Origin: Microbulbifer sp. A4B17
GTDB lineage: Bacteria; Pseudomonadota; Gammaproteobacteria; Pseudomonadales; Cellvibrionaceae
NCBI RefSeq assembly: GCF_003076275.1
Contig: NZ_CP029064.1
Location: 2,366,501-2,430,500, forward strand
Direction of reading: 5' to 3'
Length of the DNA: 64,000 nt
Shown here: positions 8,604 through 16,111 of the stretch, piece by piece
Position numbering within the stretch: position 1 is the first letter of the stretch
Layout: every line of letters begins with the position of its first letter
The notes under the pieces: model-generated
The model's database searches: none
What the model was told of the DNA's origin: nothing
The model's input: only the letters and a program-made list of their open reading frames with translations
Program-made: the position numbers and the translations under genes

Positions 8604-9028
8604 TGTCTGACTTATATCTAATTAAAAATGCTCACTGCCCTTGTATCTCTTTTGAGGTTAGTAAGGGTGCGGAAAGTGTGAAAAGAAGATTTTTTTCTTT
8701 AAAGAAGAAGGATGGATATGGAATAAAACTGAATGGAAGGCTGTTTGCGTTAATTGTGATAAAAAATAAGCTTTTTTTATTATTTAAAAATTGCTGGTAC
8801 GATGTAAGCGAGCCCTCCTTTAGTGCTAAGGTGGAACAGAAGTCTAAAGCTGAGAAGAGCTTTAGCCTGCTGGATGGGGAAAAACTTATTTTCTCCTTTG
8901 ATTTTTCTGACCGAGAGTTAAACAGGAAGGACATCACACCAGAGCCGCATTTTGTTGATGATGTTGTAGATTGGTTGAAGGATGATGCGTCAAGAAAATG
9001 GTATAAGAGTCTTTTTGAGAAGGCTTGA
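8603..9028 (+). CDS. Putative cytoplasmic immunity protein
   Basis: 141 residues. The ATG overlaps the toxin stop as TAATG, a sign of tight coupling. No signal peptide or membrane segment is seen. Lys-rich N-terminal half, then a patch of aromatic residues. The soluble nature suggests that its toxin acts in the cytoplasm, which is inference. The family is not recognised. Followed by a gap with a T-rich minus-strand hairpin at 9121. Confidence 0.6.
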   Translation: MSDLYLIKNAHCPCISFEVSKGAESVKRRFFSLKKKDGYGIKLNGRLFALIVIKNKLFLLFKNCWYDVSEPSFSAKVEQKSKAEKSFSLLDGEKLIFSFDFSDRELNRKDITPEPHFVDDVVDWLKDDASRKWYKSLFEKA

Positions 9029-9120
9029 ACTCAATATATAGAAATTGTAAAACGCCCGGGCAAGCTTACTTTTTATACTTGGGGAATTGATTTTTGCCCC
9101 CCCAAAAAATAAGAAACCTA

Positions 9121-9148
9121 GAGCGCTAACTACCAGTAGTTAGCGCTC
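9121..9148 (-). terminator. Perfect hairpin at the end of an XRE remnant
   Basis: GAGCGCTAACTA, loop CCAG, then the exact inverse. On the minus strand it overlaps the stop codon of the XRE tail and is followed by a T-rich run, so it looks like that gene's own terminator. A nearly identical hairpin is at 9313-9342 and a decayed one is near 27876. Confidence 0.65.
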
Positions 9149-9236
9149 CAATGGCCGCATGGCATGTTCGACCTGACGCTGAGCGATAATCGCATCAATC
9201 ACCCGAATCACCGTATCCTTAAATACGGTTGCTGAT
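9140..9236 (-). pseudogene. XRE-type regulator tail, second family (fragment 1)
   Basis: Minus-strand codons end DTVIRVIDAIIAQRQVEHAM then RPLER, equal to the fragment at 9333 with small changes. Only about 30 codons remain before the sequence diverges near 9220-9236. Remnant of a regulator distinct from the NAKLKKQA type. Confidence 0.5.
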
Positions 9237-9332
9237 TTTGTGAAGTTCGAGAATTTTATCTATCAGTATAAATCAAGCCATAAATCTGGCTTCTCTGCCC
9301 AGTAGGAAAATTGGAGTGCTAACTATCAGTAG

Positions 9333-9475
9333 TTAGCGCTCCAATGGCCGCATGGCATGTTCCACCTGGCGATGGGCGATAATCGCATCGATCACCCGAA
9401 TCACCGTGTCCTTGTCTTGATCATCAAAAGTCTCCAGCAGCTTGAAGCGCTTAAATAGCACTTCATTGACAACAC
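9333..9475 (-). pseudogene. XRE-type regulator tail, second family (fragment 2)
   Basis: Minus-strand codons read RFKLLETFDDQDKDTVIRVI and so on to RPLER. The pattern (LLETFDDQDKDTVIRVIDAII) is typical of the helical tail of small XRE regulators. The HTH is missing: the frame runs into toxin-tip sequence at 9475. Tandem with fragment 1, about 95 bases apart. Confidence 0.55.
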
Positions 9476-9597
9476 ACCTAACGCCTAATGCTCCATTTGC
9501 CGGAAGAACAACCATTGGTGGCGTATTGGTAGAGTATAGAGCTATGATGTTACCAAATGGCTCTGTAAATGTTGGGACTATCTTTCCTGTAAAATAA
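9475..9597 (+). pseudogene. Tail of a lost toxin tip
   Basis: An open frame of 40 codons without a start ends 2 bases before the next gene. It reads through PFAGRTTIGGVLVEYRAMM and ends TIFPVK. It joins directly to the XRE remnant on the left. By position it is the last piece of a toxin tip whose front was deleted while its immunity gene (9600) was kept. Confidence 0.5.
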
Positions 9598-9599
9598 AT

Positions 9600-9950
9600 A
9601 TGAACTTTTTACTTTCTGACAATGAAAAGAATTTAATACTGGCGATCTCTAGTCAACTTAATCGAAAAAATGGAGACCAATTGCGTGCTGATTTAAAAAA
9701 TGCCCGTGTGGAATCCCGGACTTCTGATGGGTCTAGAGTTAGTTTCGACATACTTGGTTATGAGAGGCCTCAATATAGAGGTCAGCATCCATATGAAGTT
9801 GAAGGTAAGCTGACTGATGAAGATGGCGGAGAGTTGTCTGTTTTGCTCTATGCCGATGAGAATGATCGACTTTTAGAGTTGGAAATTATCCGCTGGGATG
9901 GAAATGATTTAATTAACCCAAATTGGGGGGCATTGAGCCTGTATAAATAA
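9600..9950 (+). CDS. Putative cytoplasmic immunity protein (orphan)
   Basis: 116 residues, soluble and acidic. The C-terminal part GELSVLLYADENDRLLELEI followed by IRWDGNDLINP resembles proteins I associate with the DUF6984 family, which often occur next to polymorphic toxins; that name is from memory and weak. Its toxin is reduced to the tail at 9475-9597, so the gene now looks like an orphan immunity gene. It could still protect against a sibling strain's toxin. Confidence 0.55.
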   Translation: MNFLLSDNEKNLILAISSQLNRKNGDQLRADLKNARVESRTSDGSRVSFDILGYERPQYRGQHPYEVEGKLTDEDGGELSVLLYADENDRLLELEIIRWDGNDLINPNWGALSLYK

Positions 9951-9952
9951 TA

Positions 9953-10410
9953 TGTAGTGGTCTAATACTTCCGGACACTTCGTTAAGATGGTAAAACTAC
10001 CAAGTGAAGTATGACAAAAAAGGTACACGCCGGAAATTCAAGCCGGAGTTCAAGAAAGATGCCGTAGCTCTTGTCTCGGAGCAAGGTATTCGATTTCCAA
10101 GGCTGCAGGAACCACGGCTAACAATCTGCGACGCTGGATTAAGGAGCTGGAGCAGGAAGAGAGCGGAGTAAGATTGGATACGGACGAGCGAGCTGAACTG
10201 GACCTGCTGCGACGTGAAGTAAAGCAGTTGCGGATGGAGAAGGAAATCCTAAAAAAGGCTAGCGCCTTCTTTGCGAAAGAAGTGAAATAAAGTACGAATT
10301 TATCAAGAAGCAGAAAAGGCAGCTTTCCAGTTAGGTTGCTCTGCCGGGTGATGCAGGTAAATAAGAGTAGCTATTACGAGTGGTGTCGCCGAAGTGATAG
10401 CCCAATAAAT
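9953..10410 (+). mobile_element. IS3-family remnant (orfA with frameshifts, start of orfB)
   Basis: It starts with a TGTAGTGGTCTAATACTTCC-type end, followed by an orfA-like sequence. In broken frames the orfA reads FKPEFKKDAVALVSEQG, then SISKAAGTTANNLRRWIKEL, then a leucine-zipper-like DLLRREVKQLRMEKEILKKA and ends FFAKEVK. That is the usual HTH plus leucine zipper of IS3 OrfA. At least two frameshifts break it (near 10030 and 10090). OrfB is present only as its first 40 codons or so, then the sequence joins the RAYT-A repeat. Not active. Confidence 0.8.
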
Positions 10411-10439
10411 GTCCAGATTTAGCAACTATGCCGTGAGCA

Positions 10440-10690
10440 TTTTTTCCATTTTTCAGGATGGAACATTTTTCAGGACACCCATAGATTGGAATGAAGCTCC
10501 AACGACAATATTGCAGTTGCCTGCACTGGCGGATAATCTCTACCAATTTAGAGTTAAGCCACGGTAAAACTTTTCAGGGAGCCGATGAATTTGGGATCAG
10601 GTCGGAGGGAGGAGTATTAACTGATTGGCTGGGAATTAGCTGGGTGGATAGCCCCAGTGTTTAGTGAAATACCCAGCCGTTCGAGGATAG
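10440..10690. repeat. RAYT subfamily A 3' end repeat, left border of the next cassette
   Basis: Same two-part repeat as 3428-3791, with some of the middle part missing. It ends at the same GAGGATAG point and joins core A at the same base (TGTGCTGGGC). Two independent cassettes thus share exactly the same left junction. Confidence 0.75.
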
Positions 10691-10691
10691 T

Positions 10692-12023
10692 GTGCTGGGC
10701 GGGAGCCAAAGTGACGCAACTCCCACTGCCAGGGATCGCTTCCAATATGGCCCAGATGGCCAGCGCTTCTACCGGGAAAGCAGCTGGATGGAAGATGGCC
10801 AGCTCCAAACAGAGAAGGCCTTTATCGTGGGCAGCTACCAGGAGCAGATTCCCGCAGATGCCAGTCTTCTCACGATTGAAAAAACCCAATTGGCCGGCAA
10901 TGTGCAGCATATTGCCATTACCGACCTTATTGGAACCAGTGGCGAGTACCAGTATCTGCACCGGGATCACCTGGGTTCCATTGAGAAAATAACAGATGAA
11001 GCGGGATTGGAGATTCTGGATCTTTCATTTAACCCGGATGGCAGCCGTCGCCAGACAGACTGGAGTACTGACCTGGATCAACAGGGTTTGCAGGAGTTGC
11101 TTGCAGTACAAGGGCTAACTACCAAGCGCGGTTACACGGGCCATGAGCATCTGGACAGGACTGGCCTGATCCATATGAATGGCCGCATCTACGACCCCAC
11201 CCTGGGCCGCTTCCTCAGCCCAGACCCGATAGTCAAGGCACCGACTTATAGTCAAAACTGGAATCGGTATAGCTATGTGTTTAATAATCCGTTGAGTTTT
11301 ACTGATCCTAGTGGGTTTGCGGTGGCTGACGAGGATGAGGACGTAGATCCTATTGATGAAGGACAGGATTCTGGCGATGGCGATGGCGATGGCGATGGCG
11401 ATGGCGGCACGGAAAGTGAAGTCTCTGTTACAGGAACTCAGGTCACAGGTGCTAAAACAGTAAAAAGTTTATCAGCAATTGATGCAATAAGTGGGGGGAC
11501 GGCCCCCCCTTTATCGGGGAATGCTATTGTCACGATGCTGAAGGAAAAGCAAGAGAATGAGCCGAGTGAATTTGATTGTGAAAAGGAAGATAAGGGGTCG
11601 GGTTGTGTTTCGGTTACGGTTGATAAGGACGGGAATAATGCACAAAAGAGCCAGAGTAAACTTCCTCAGCAATGTGGAGCAGGGGTTGTCACCTGCAAAG
11701 CAAATGGAACAGGAGGGGCAACAGCTCCTTCCGATCACCCTAAATGGCCGGGGAAAGGGTATACGGATGATGGGCGCAAAATAGCTCTGTATAGTTGTTC
11801 AAATAGTGAAGGAAGCTGTTCTTTTTATGCACCGAGTAATAGTAAAAATGTGTATGGTGCAGTTTTGAAAACAACGGTTACATCAAGCGGAGAACTGTCT
11901 ACTCATGCAGATAGGATAGAGTCATTTACAGTGGATCCTTCACCAGGTTTGTTAGAGAGGTATTTTGGGATAGGGCCTTCTGATTTTGTTACAGAGTTAA
12001 GGGCAAATCAGGGAAATCAATAG
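10692..12023 (+). CDS. Displaced Rhs core A fragment with toxin tip
   Basis: 443 residues. Core A runs to DPSGF near residue 213, followed by the DEDEDVDPIDEG linker and a (Gly-Asp)n stretch encoded by five perfect GGCGAT units. The linker then differs from the 1848 and 3794 copies. AQK lies at 11640-11648, followed by about 125 residues of tip with five Cys and a conspicuous YSCSNSEGSCSF segment. Such Cys content suggests a disulfide-rich or metal-binding toxin domain, but no family is recognised. The start lies inside the core, so native expression is doubtful. Confidence 0.75.
   Translation: MLGGSQSDATPTARDRFQYGPDGQRFYRESSWMEDGQLQTEKAFIVGSYQEQIPADASLLTIEKTQLAGNVQHIAITDLIGTSGEYQYLHRDHLGSIEKITDEAGLEILDLSFNPDGSRRQTDWSTDLDQQGLQELLAVQGLTTKRGYTGHEHLDRTGLIHMNGRIYDPTLGRFLSPDPIVKAPTYSQNWNRYSYVFNNPLSFTDPSGFAVADEDEDVDPIDEGQDSGDGDGDGDGDGGTESEVSVTGTQVTGAKTVKSLSAIDAISGGTAPPLSGNAIVTMLKEKQENEPSEFDCEKEDKGSGCVSVTVDKDGNNAQKSQSKLPQQCGAGVVTCKANGTGGATAPSDHPKWPGKGYTDDGRKIALYSCSNSEGSCSFYAPSNSKNVYGAVLKTTVTSSGELSTHADRIESFTVDPSPGLLERYFGIGPSDFVTELRANQGNQ
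11373..11402 (+). repeat. Hexanucleotide repeat (GGCGAT)x5 in the Rhs linker
   Basis: Five perfect GGCGAT units encode alternating Gly and Asp between the Rhs core and the tip. Being a multiple of three it cannot shift the frame, but slippage could change linker length. Absent from the otherwise matching linkers at 2300 and 4450. Confidence 0.9.
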
Positions 12024-12031
12024 AGGGACTT

Positions 12032-12343
12032 ATGTGGTATTTATTGGAAAAAATTAGCTTTATTTCACACTTTTTAACGGCGTTAATAATTTTAGCTGGA
12101 GGTATCTATTGGGTGCGTACATCTAGAAGTTATTTTTCTATCTTTGGCTTGCTCGGCTCTGTTTTGTTGTTCGCCTCTGTTATCTTAAGGTTTTACCTCC
12201 CTGAAGTTGAATCCATAGATTTAGGGTATAAGAAGCCAATATCTGACAATGCCATTTTATGGGTGGTATATATGTATGGTTTCAATATTGGGTTGTTCAT
12301 ATTTTCTGTATCTATGTTTTGGAATGCAATAAAAAGGTTGTAA
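12032..12343 (+). CDS. Putative immunity protein, three membrane segments
   Basis: 103 residues with membrane segments near 10-27, 36-54 and 76-97. AGGGAC lies just before the ATG, 8 bases after the tip stop. The position fits an immunity protein for the tip at 11649-12023. The family is not recognised. Confidence 0.6.
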   Translation: MWYLLEKISFISHFLTALIILAGGIYWVRTSRSYFSIFGLLGSVLLFASVILRFYLPEVESIDLGYKKPISDNAILWVVYMYGFNIGLFIFSVSMFWNAIKRL

Positions 12344-12357
12344 AAAATTCCTTAAAA

Positions 12358-12681
12358 ATGTATGCACAAAAGAGAAATATGATTGAAAACTTTTTCAGGG
12401 GGGCGAAGTCTCTAGTGTGTGATATAGGGCATGTTGCCGGATATGGTGTGGTTTATTGGTATTCAAAAGCGTGTGCAGCAGCTGGATCTTCCGAGTGTGC
12501 AATGGTCCACCAACTGGCACATGATGATGCTGGCCGGATGGGAACAGCTCTTTATGACTATATTCACGATCCCAATGTAAGGGCTGATGTAAATTATGCG
12601 ATTAGCGCAGCCTACCACGCCCAGGTGAACAGTGATTCTGTTCAATCTTATTTGGCAGGGAGAATTGGCCTAGGAGTATGA
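12358..12681 (+). CDS. Orphan toxin tip beginning at the AQK junction motif
   Basis: The ATG is followed after one codon by GCACAAAAG (12364-12372), so the open frame begins with Met-Tyr-AQK. No Rhs core precedes it; the previous immunity gene stops 15 bases before. 107 residues with several Cys, Ala-rich, ending GRIGLGV at a TGA. The same frame continues after this stop for another 47 codons to 12825, directly before the immunity gene. So the tip may be about 155 residues with one in-frame stop. A stored tip rather than an expressed gene. Confidence 0.55.
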   Translation: MYAQKRNMIENFFRGAKSLVCDIGHVAGYGVVYWYSKACAAAGSSECAMVHQLAHDDAGRMGTALYDYIHDPNVRADVNYAISAAYHAQVNSDSVQSYLAGRIGLGV

Positions 12682-12825
12682 ATGTCATATCACACATCGC
12701 CTTATGGAATTGGTTTGACAATCATGGGGTATAGTGGTGGTGCATTGCGAGCCTCACAAGTCTACGGCTCTGGAGTACAGTTGAATCATTTAGTGGAAGG
12801 TGCACTTTTTGGTGAGGATCCGTAA
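12682..12825 (+). CDS. Likely end of the orphan tip after an in-frame stop
   Basis: 47 codons from ATG 12682 in the same frame as the tip at 12358, directly after its TGA. Gly- and Tyr-rich (MSYHTSPYGIGLTIMGYSGG), ending GEDP just before the next gene. It could be a small separate gene, but the shared frame and the short gap to the immunity gene favour the C-terminal part of the same tip. Confidence 0.35.
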   Translation: MSYHTSPYGIGLTIMGYSGGALRASQVYGSGVQLNHLVEGALFGEDP

Positions 12826-12826
12826 A

Positions 12827-13213
12827 ATGAGTGTTATTACTTCTCAATGTGGTAATTGTGGCTCAAGTATGGGAGTAAAGGCTGCTTTAATAAGAGCGGG
12901 CTTTGAGTGTCAGTGTAGGAGTTGCCAAGCATACTGTCAGACTCCACATAAATTTTCTTATCTGTATTTATGTCTTTGTATAGCTGCTCTTCCACTTGTT
13001 TTTATGTTTTGGATTTCTACGGTATCAGGAAACCTACCCCTATTTACACTAATCTTGGGTGGAAGCTGGTTACTGATCTACTTTATGGAATTCTTTCTGC
13101 TTTCTCCTGTTTGCAAAACAGTGGAAGAATATAAGGCTACCAAAAAGGTAAAAAACTATAAAATTTTAGGGTTCCTTCTTTTATTTTTTGTTATTTGGCT
13201 TATCGTAAGGTAG
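12827..13213 (+). CDS. Putative immunity protein with zinc-ribbon N terminus and membrane segments
   Basis: 128 residues from ATG 12827, 1 base after the tip frame ends. The N-terminal part has Cys pairs (CGNCG and CQCRSCQ) that look like a small zinc ribbon. Three membrane segments follow (about 45-65, 70-90 and 108-127). The position makes it the likely partner of the tip at 12358-12825. The terminator at 13264 follows. Confidence 0.6.
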   Translation: MSVITSQCGNCGSSMGVKAALIRAGFECQCRSCQAYCQTPHKFSYLYLCLCIAALPLVFMFWISTVSGNLPLFTLILGGSWLLIYFMEFFLLSPVCKTVEEYKATKKVKNYKILGFLLLFFVIWLIVR

Positions 13214-13263
13214 ATCGTTAGGTTGTTGGCATTAAGCCTCATGGCTTAGTAAGCAAAACCATC

Positions 13264-13295
13264 AAAGCCCCGGCAGAGCAAGCGGTCGGGGCTTT
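13264..13295. terminator. Hairpin terminator, recurring module border
   Basis: AAAGCCCCG ... CGGGGCTTT with a less perfect inner stem than at 1548 (GCAGAGCAAGCGGT between). The T-run TTTGTC is kept. It lies between the immunity gene and the antisense XRE tail. Confidence 0.7.
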
Positions 13296-13309
13296 GTCGT
13301 TATGGCCTA

Positions 13310-13505
13310 TCAAGCCTGTTTCTTCAGCTTGGCATTCTCGATAAACGTATCGATTACCTGAATCACCTGCCGCTTGGTGGCGGCGTCCAGCTTCTCAATC
13401 TGCTGCATTCGCCACAGTAATCTGGAATCCGGCTGCTTGATCTTCTTCACCGGCTTTACGCCGAGTAGCTCGTCCGTGCTGACCTTGAGGGCCTGCGCCA
13501 GGTCA
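13310..13505 (-). pseudogene. XRE-type regulator tail (fragment)
   Basis: Minus-strand frame LAQALKVSTDELLGVKPVKK ... NAKLKKQA, matching 1593 closely. The match ends at GGTC near 13503, where the sequence changes to non-homologous DNA leading into the next tip. The HTH is missing. Confidence 0.65.
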
Positions 13506-13627
13506 ACGGTAAAACCCGTGTCGGGGTAAAATGGTGAAGAGCCAGTGGCGCCGGGAAAAATGGTTGTTAACTCGCTGATGGCTCTAGGGAAAATGGAAAA
13601 TTAAGGTACGACTGGCCTCGGGGTGAT

Positions 13628-14020
13628 GTCTTTGCACATAAGGGAAATGACAACACAATAATACTTCATGAACAAGAATATGACATAGCCTGGGGTGTTG
13701 GGCCGCCCCTAAGCCCTACTGCAGTCAGAGCGCTTTTCACAAAGCAATTTTGGAAAAGAATGATTGGAAAGGAGTTTCCTGTTAAAAAGGGAGCTGGAGG
13801 AAAGCCACAACCTTATAACCCCAAAACAGGTCAGTATTTATCAACCGAAGCAAATCCAGGTGCTGCCATATCGCCTATAGGGCGATTTACAAATGGGTTT
13901 TCTCAAGAATTTGCTGAAGGTTCGGCAACAGGAGTAACGGGGGCCACTCCTGTTGGCAGGGCGGGAGATGTTGGTCACGCATTAGGTAATTTGATTGGCA
14001 CAATTGGGGGATGGTTTTAA
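13628..14020 (+). CDS. Orphan toxin tip beginning at a variant junction motif
   Basis: An open frame without a clear start runs from before 13600 to 14020. It contains GCACATAAG (13634-13642, AHK), one base away from GCACAAAAG, at the expected place for a tip start. The first ATG is at 13760. About 130 residues. The middle part has PYNPKTGQYLST and the end is Gly/Ala-rich (GDVGHALGNLIGTIGGWF). The stop overlaps the following immunity gene. The activity is not recognised. Confidence 0.5.
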   Translation, partial: VFAHKGNDNTIILHEQEYDIAWGVGPPLSPTAVRALFTKQFWKRMIGKEFPVKKGAGGKPQPYNPKTGQYLSTEANPGAAISPIGRFTNGFSQEFAEGSATGVTGATPVGRAGDVGHALGNLIGTIGGWF

Positions 14021-14505
14021 TGATGGTTACTATAATATCGATCATAATTATAGTGCTTGTAATAACTGTAATCTGGTTTCTAAAGGAAGCCTTGAAGGGG
14101 GCTAAAAGGACGTTAGGGCAACTCCATAGGCCAATTTCTGATTTGCTTTCAAGAGGATTCGATGGAGGGGTTTTAATAATAGAGCATTCGAAAACAGGCC
14201 GGTTTATCCAGTTTAGCAAATACATAAAAAGTAAGGAAGATTTTGGAATTGAGTTGGCTTTTCCTAAGGCAGGTTGGAGTAAATACTATTACTCCAGAGT
14301 GAAAGATGTCTGTAAAAATTTTGATCTTAACATTAGAGAAGATTTTTCTTGTGGTGAGGGTGAGCTAACGTTTCTGTTCGCGGATTTTGATAAGGATGTT
14401 GATTCGGCATTTAAATTCAGTAAAGCTGTTTTCAAGGACGTTTTTAAAGTAAACACAGCTGACAAAGTGCACGTCAGGTTGCGTAACGCTTCGGCAACAG
14501 CGTAG
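14020..14505 (+). CDS. Putative membrane-anchored immunity protein
   Basis: 161 residues from ATG 14020, which overlaps the tip stop as TAATG; ATG 14011 in the same frame is the alternative. One N-terminal membrane helix (residues 3-22) and a soluble domain of about 135 residues. Context indicates immunity to the tip at 13628-14020. An inverted repeat GGGCGTTCA / TGAACACCC after the stop (14504-14532) may end transcription. Confidence 0.6.
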   Translation: MMVTIISIIIIVLVITVIWFLKEALKGAKRTLGQLHRPISDLLSRGFDGGVLIIEHSKTGRFIQFSKYIKSKEDFGIELAFPKAGWSKYYYSRVKDVCKNFDLNIREDFSCGEGELTFLFADFDKDVDSAFKFSKAVFKDVFKVNTADKVHVRLRNASATA

Positions 14506-14557
14506 GGCGTTCACGATCTGTTTTTGAACACCCAAACAAAGCCCTGTCGGTGATCCC

Positions 14558-14750
14558 AAAAGTTTTCAGGACACCCATGAATCTGGGATCAGGTCGGGGG
14601 GAGAGGTATTAACTGATTGGCTGGGAATTAGCCGGGTGGGTATCCCCAGTGTTTAGTGAAATACCCAGCCGTTAGAGGATAGGAGGCGTGCAGGCAATAC
14701 AACCCCACTTTCTAGGGGCTAAATGTCGACCACTCCAGCCTACTAGCTCC
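14558..14750 (-). repeat. RAYT subfamily A 3' end repeat
   Basis: Copy of the 3670-3791 type sequence followed by the transposase tail (LAPRKWGC part on the minus strand). It ends within the codons for LELVDWSG, where the next small gene begins. It marks the left edge of the module at 14753. Confidence 0.7.
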
Positions 14751-14752
14751 AA

Positions 14753-15007
14753 ATGAATAATTTTGAAAGTAGTTTACCGTTTTGCCTTAGTTGTTATGGT
14801 TGTGGAGATCAAGCCCTATACTTAATCGATCAACTTTATGATTCAGATTTCTACAATAGTTTAAATGAGTACTGGCGGTTTGAAATTATTTATGAGGTTG
14901 GAACCACTAATCGTATATTTTCTTACCAATGGGTTGAGGTGTATCCTTGGGGTATGAATTTACCCGTATGTTACTTGATTCTTGGAATAATAACAGGGGA
15001 GGACTAA
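14753..15007 (+). CDS. Small protein or remnant between RAYT repeat and membrane gene
   Basis: 84 residues with four Cys and an aromatic-rich middle (SLNEYWRFEIIYEVG). It starts exactly at the edge of the RAYT-A repeat, so its beginning may be truncated. It ends directly at the ATG of the next gene. By position it could be the last part of a toxin tip, or a first immunity gene whose toxin was lost. No family is recognised. Confidence 0.4.
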   Translation: MNNFESSLPFCLSCYGCGDQALYLIDQLYDSDFYNSLNEYWRFEIIYEVGTTNRIFSYQWVEVYPWGMNLPVCYLILGIITGED

Positions 15008-15196
15008 ATGAATAGACTTTTTCTTAAAAGGCTACTTTTTTGGTGCAGTCTATTAGGATTTATCGGTTTTGCTTTGGGGCAGAAAGGGACCGTTGATTCT
15101 AGTTTAATGGTGTGGGCGGGAGGAGGTGTTATTGTTGGATCTATATTGACAGTAATTTTCTTTTTTTTAGAAAAAAGGAAATCTAAGAAACTCTGA
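15008..15196 (+). CDS. Putative immunity protein, two membrane segments
   Basis: 62 residues, two membrane helices (about 8-25 and 33-54) and a Lys-rich tail. It starts directly after the previous stop (TAAATG). Small two-helix proteins of this kind follow other tips in this island (5137, 15515, 27607). Function inferred from context. Confidence 0.5.
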   Translation: MNRLFLKRLLFWCSLLGFIGFALGQKGTVDSSLMVWAGGGVIVGSILTVIFFFLEKRKSKKL

Positions 15197-15211
15197 AAAA
15201 ATATTAATTTC

Positions 15212-15455
15212 TAAAACAAGCACATTTCAGGGCGCCCATAGATTAGAGCGATGCTCCAGTAATGTTACAAGTTCCTGTACTGGCGGATATTTCTTGTCAA
15301 TTTAGAGTTAAGCCACGGTAAGACACTGAAAAGCTGCGCTTGGGGGGCGAATCCCATGAATTTTGGACTCGCCAGAGGGAGAAGTATTGAGGGATTGGCT
15401 GGGAATTAGCCGGGTGGATAGCCCCAATGTTTAGTGAAATACCCAGCCGTTACTG
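15212..15455. repeat. RAYT subfamily A 3' end repeat
   Basis: Same repeat as 3515-3791, with the middle shortened (CGCCAG joins GAGGGAGAAG directly). It ends at CCCAGCCGTTA, where the remaining tail of a toxin tip begins. Confidence 0.7.
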
Positions 15456-15514
15456 TAACGAATAGCGAGGGAGTGGTCATTTCTCATCAGGAGGGTGGCC
15501 CAACATTTTGGTAG
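15449..15514 (+). pseudogene. Last 21 codons of a lost toxin tip
   Basis: The frame reads VTVTNSEGVVISHQEGGPTF plus Trp and stop, directly before an ATG. It resembles the end of the tip at 3794-5131 (IVNSEGIIVERQQGSPGF). Together with the paralogous immunity gene that follows, this shows a deleted relative of that toxin cassette. Confidence 0.6.
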
Positions 15515-15715
15515 ATGAAAACTGTATTCTATTTTGTTCGGGACTTATTTAAGAGTGGGCTTTTCTTAACTGGTTTTTGGGGTCTGGTGACTTATTCCTC
15601 TTTCTTCTTTAAACGTGATTTGGGGGAGCTTGGCTGGATACCACTAATTATCTTGGTTCTCTACGTATTATGTGCATTAGGTTTATTTATCGTAAGACGA
15701 AGAGGGGGTGATTAA
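15515..15715 (+). CDS. Orphan immunity protein, paralogue of the gene at 5137
   Basis: 66 residues, two membrane segments. It shares the pattern F-x-T/S-G-F-x-GLVTYS and GWIPLIILVL with the 5137 protein over its length. It follows the tip remnant directly. Since the toxin is gone, it now can only act as a protective orphan, if expressed. The terminator at 15811 follows. Confidence 0.65.
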   Translation: MKTVFYFVRDLFKSGLFLTGFWGLVTYSSFFFKRDLGELGWIPLIILVLYVLCALGLFIVRRRGGD

Positions 15716-15810
15716 AATGGTTGGAGGGTTGACAATATGCTAGCTCCTATAAGGCCTATTGAGTCTCGTAATCGCAGTCGATAGTCTTCTTTCCTAGAAT
15801 GGAAATTATC

Positions 15811-15842
15811 AAAGCCTCGGCAGAGCAATCTGCCGAGGCTTT
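15811..15842. terminator. Hairpin terminator, recurring module border
   Basis: AAAGCCTCGGCAGA, loop GCAA, TCTGCCGAGGCTTT: a perfect stem. The change CCCC to CCTC is matched by a change on the other arm, so pairing has been kept, which supports a working hairpin. Confidence 0.8.
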
Positions 15843-15862
15843 GTCATATCTGACGGAGTGTG

Positions 15863-16111
15863 TCAGTGACTAGCCTGCTGAATCACAGTCTCCAACATCT
15901 CACTGACAAACTTCTGCTTGGCCTTGGGCAGCAGGGCCACCTGCTCAACCTGCCGCAGTAGCTTCGGCAGCATGGAAGCGGACACCTTGCGCCGCCCGGC
16001 CTCGAAGGATTGCATGTGCTGTTGGGAAATCCCTAAGTACTCTGCCAGCCGCACCTGGGTCATGCGCAGTTCTTTGCGCAGGCCGGCGATACGCTGGCCA
16101 TATAAATTCAG
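15863..16111 (-). CDS. XRE-family regulator with intact HTH, N terminus fused to repeat
   Basis: Minus-strand frame of about 82 codons. It has the HTH core YGQRIAGLRKELRMTQVRLA then EYLGISQQHMQSFEAGRRKV, the pattern of XRE/Cro-type DNA-binding domains, and a helical tail. The first few codons come from the adjacent RAYT-A repeat (GACACCCATAG), so the native start is lost or changed. It is the only XRE copy in the island with a complete HTH, and its tail differs from the NAKLKKQA type. Whether it is expressed is open. Confidence 0.55.
   Translation of the reverse strand: MNLYGQRIAGLRKELRMTQVRLAEYLGISQQHMQSFEAGRRKVSASMLPKLLRQVEQVALLPKAKQKFVSEMLETVIQQASH

Noticed and set aside
11373-11402. Short tandem repeats as a CRISPR array
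   Set aside because: Six-base units without spacers, inside a reading frame. No CRISPR-like repeat and spacer pattern elsewhere.
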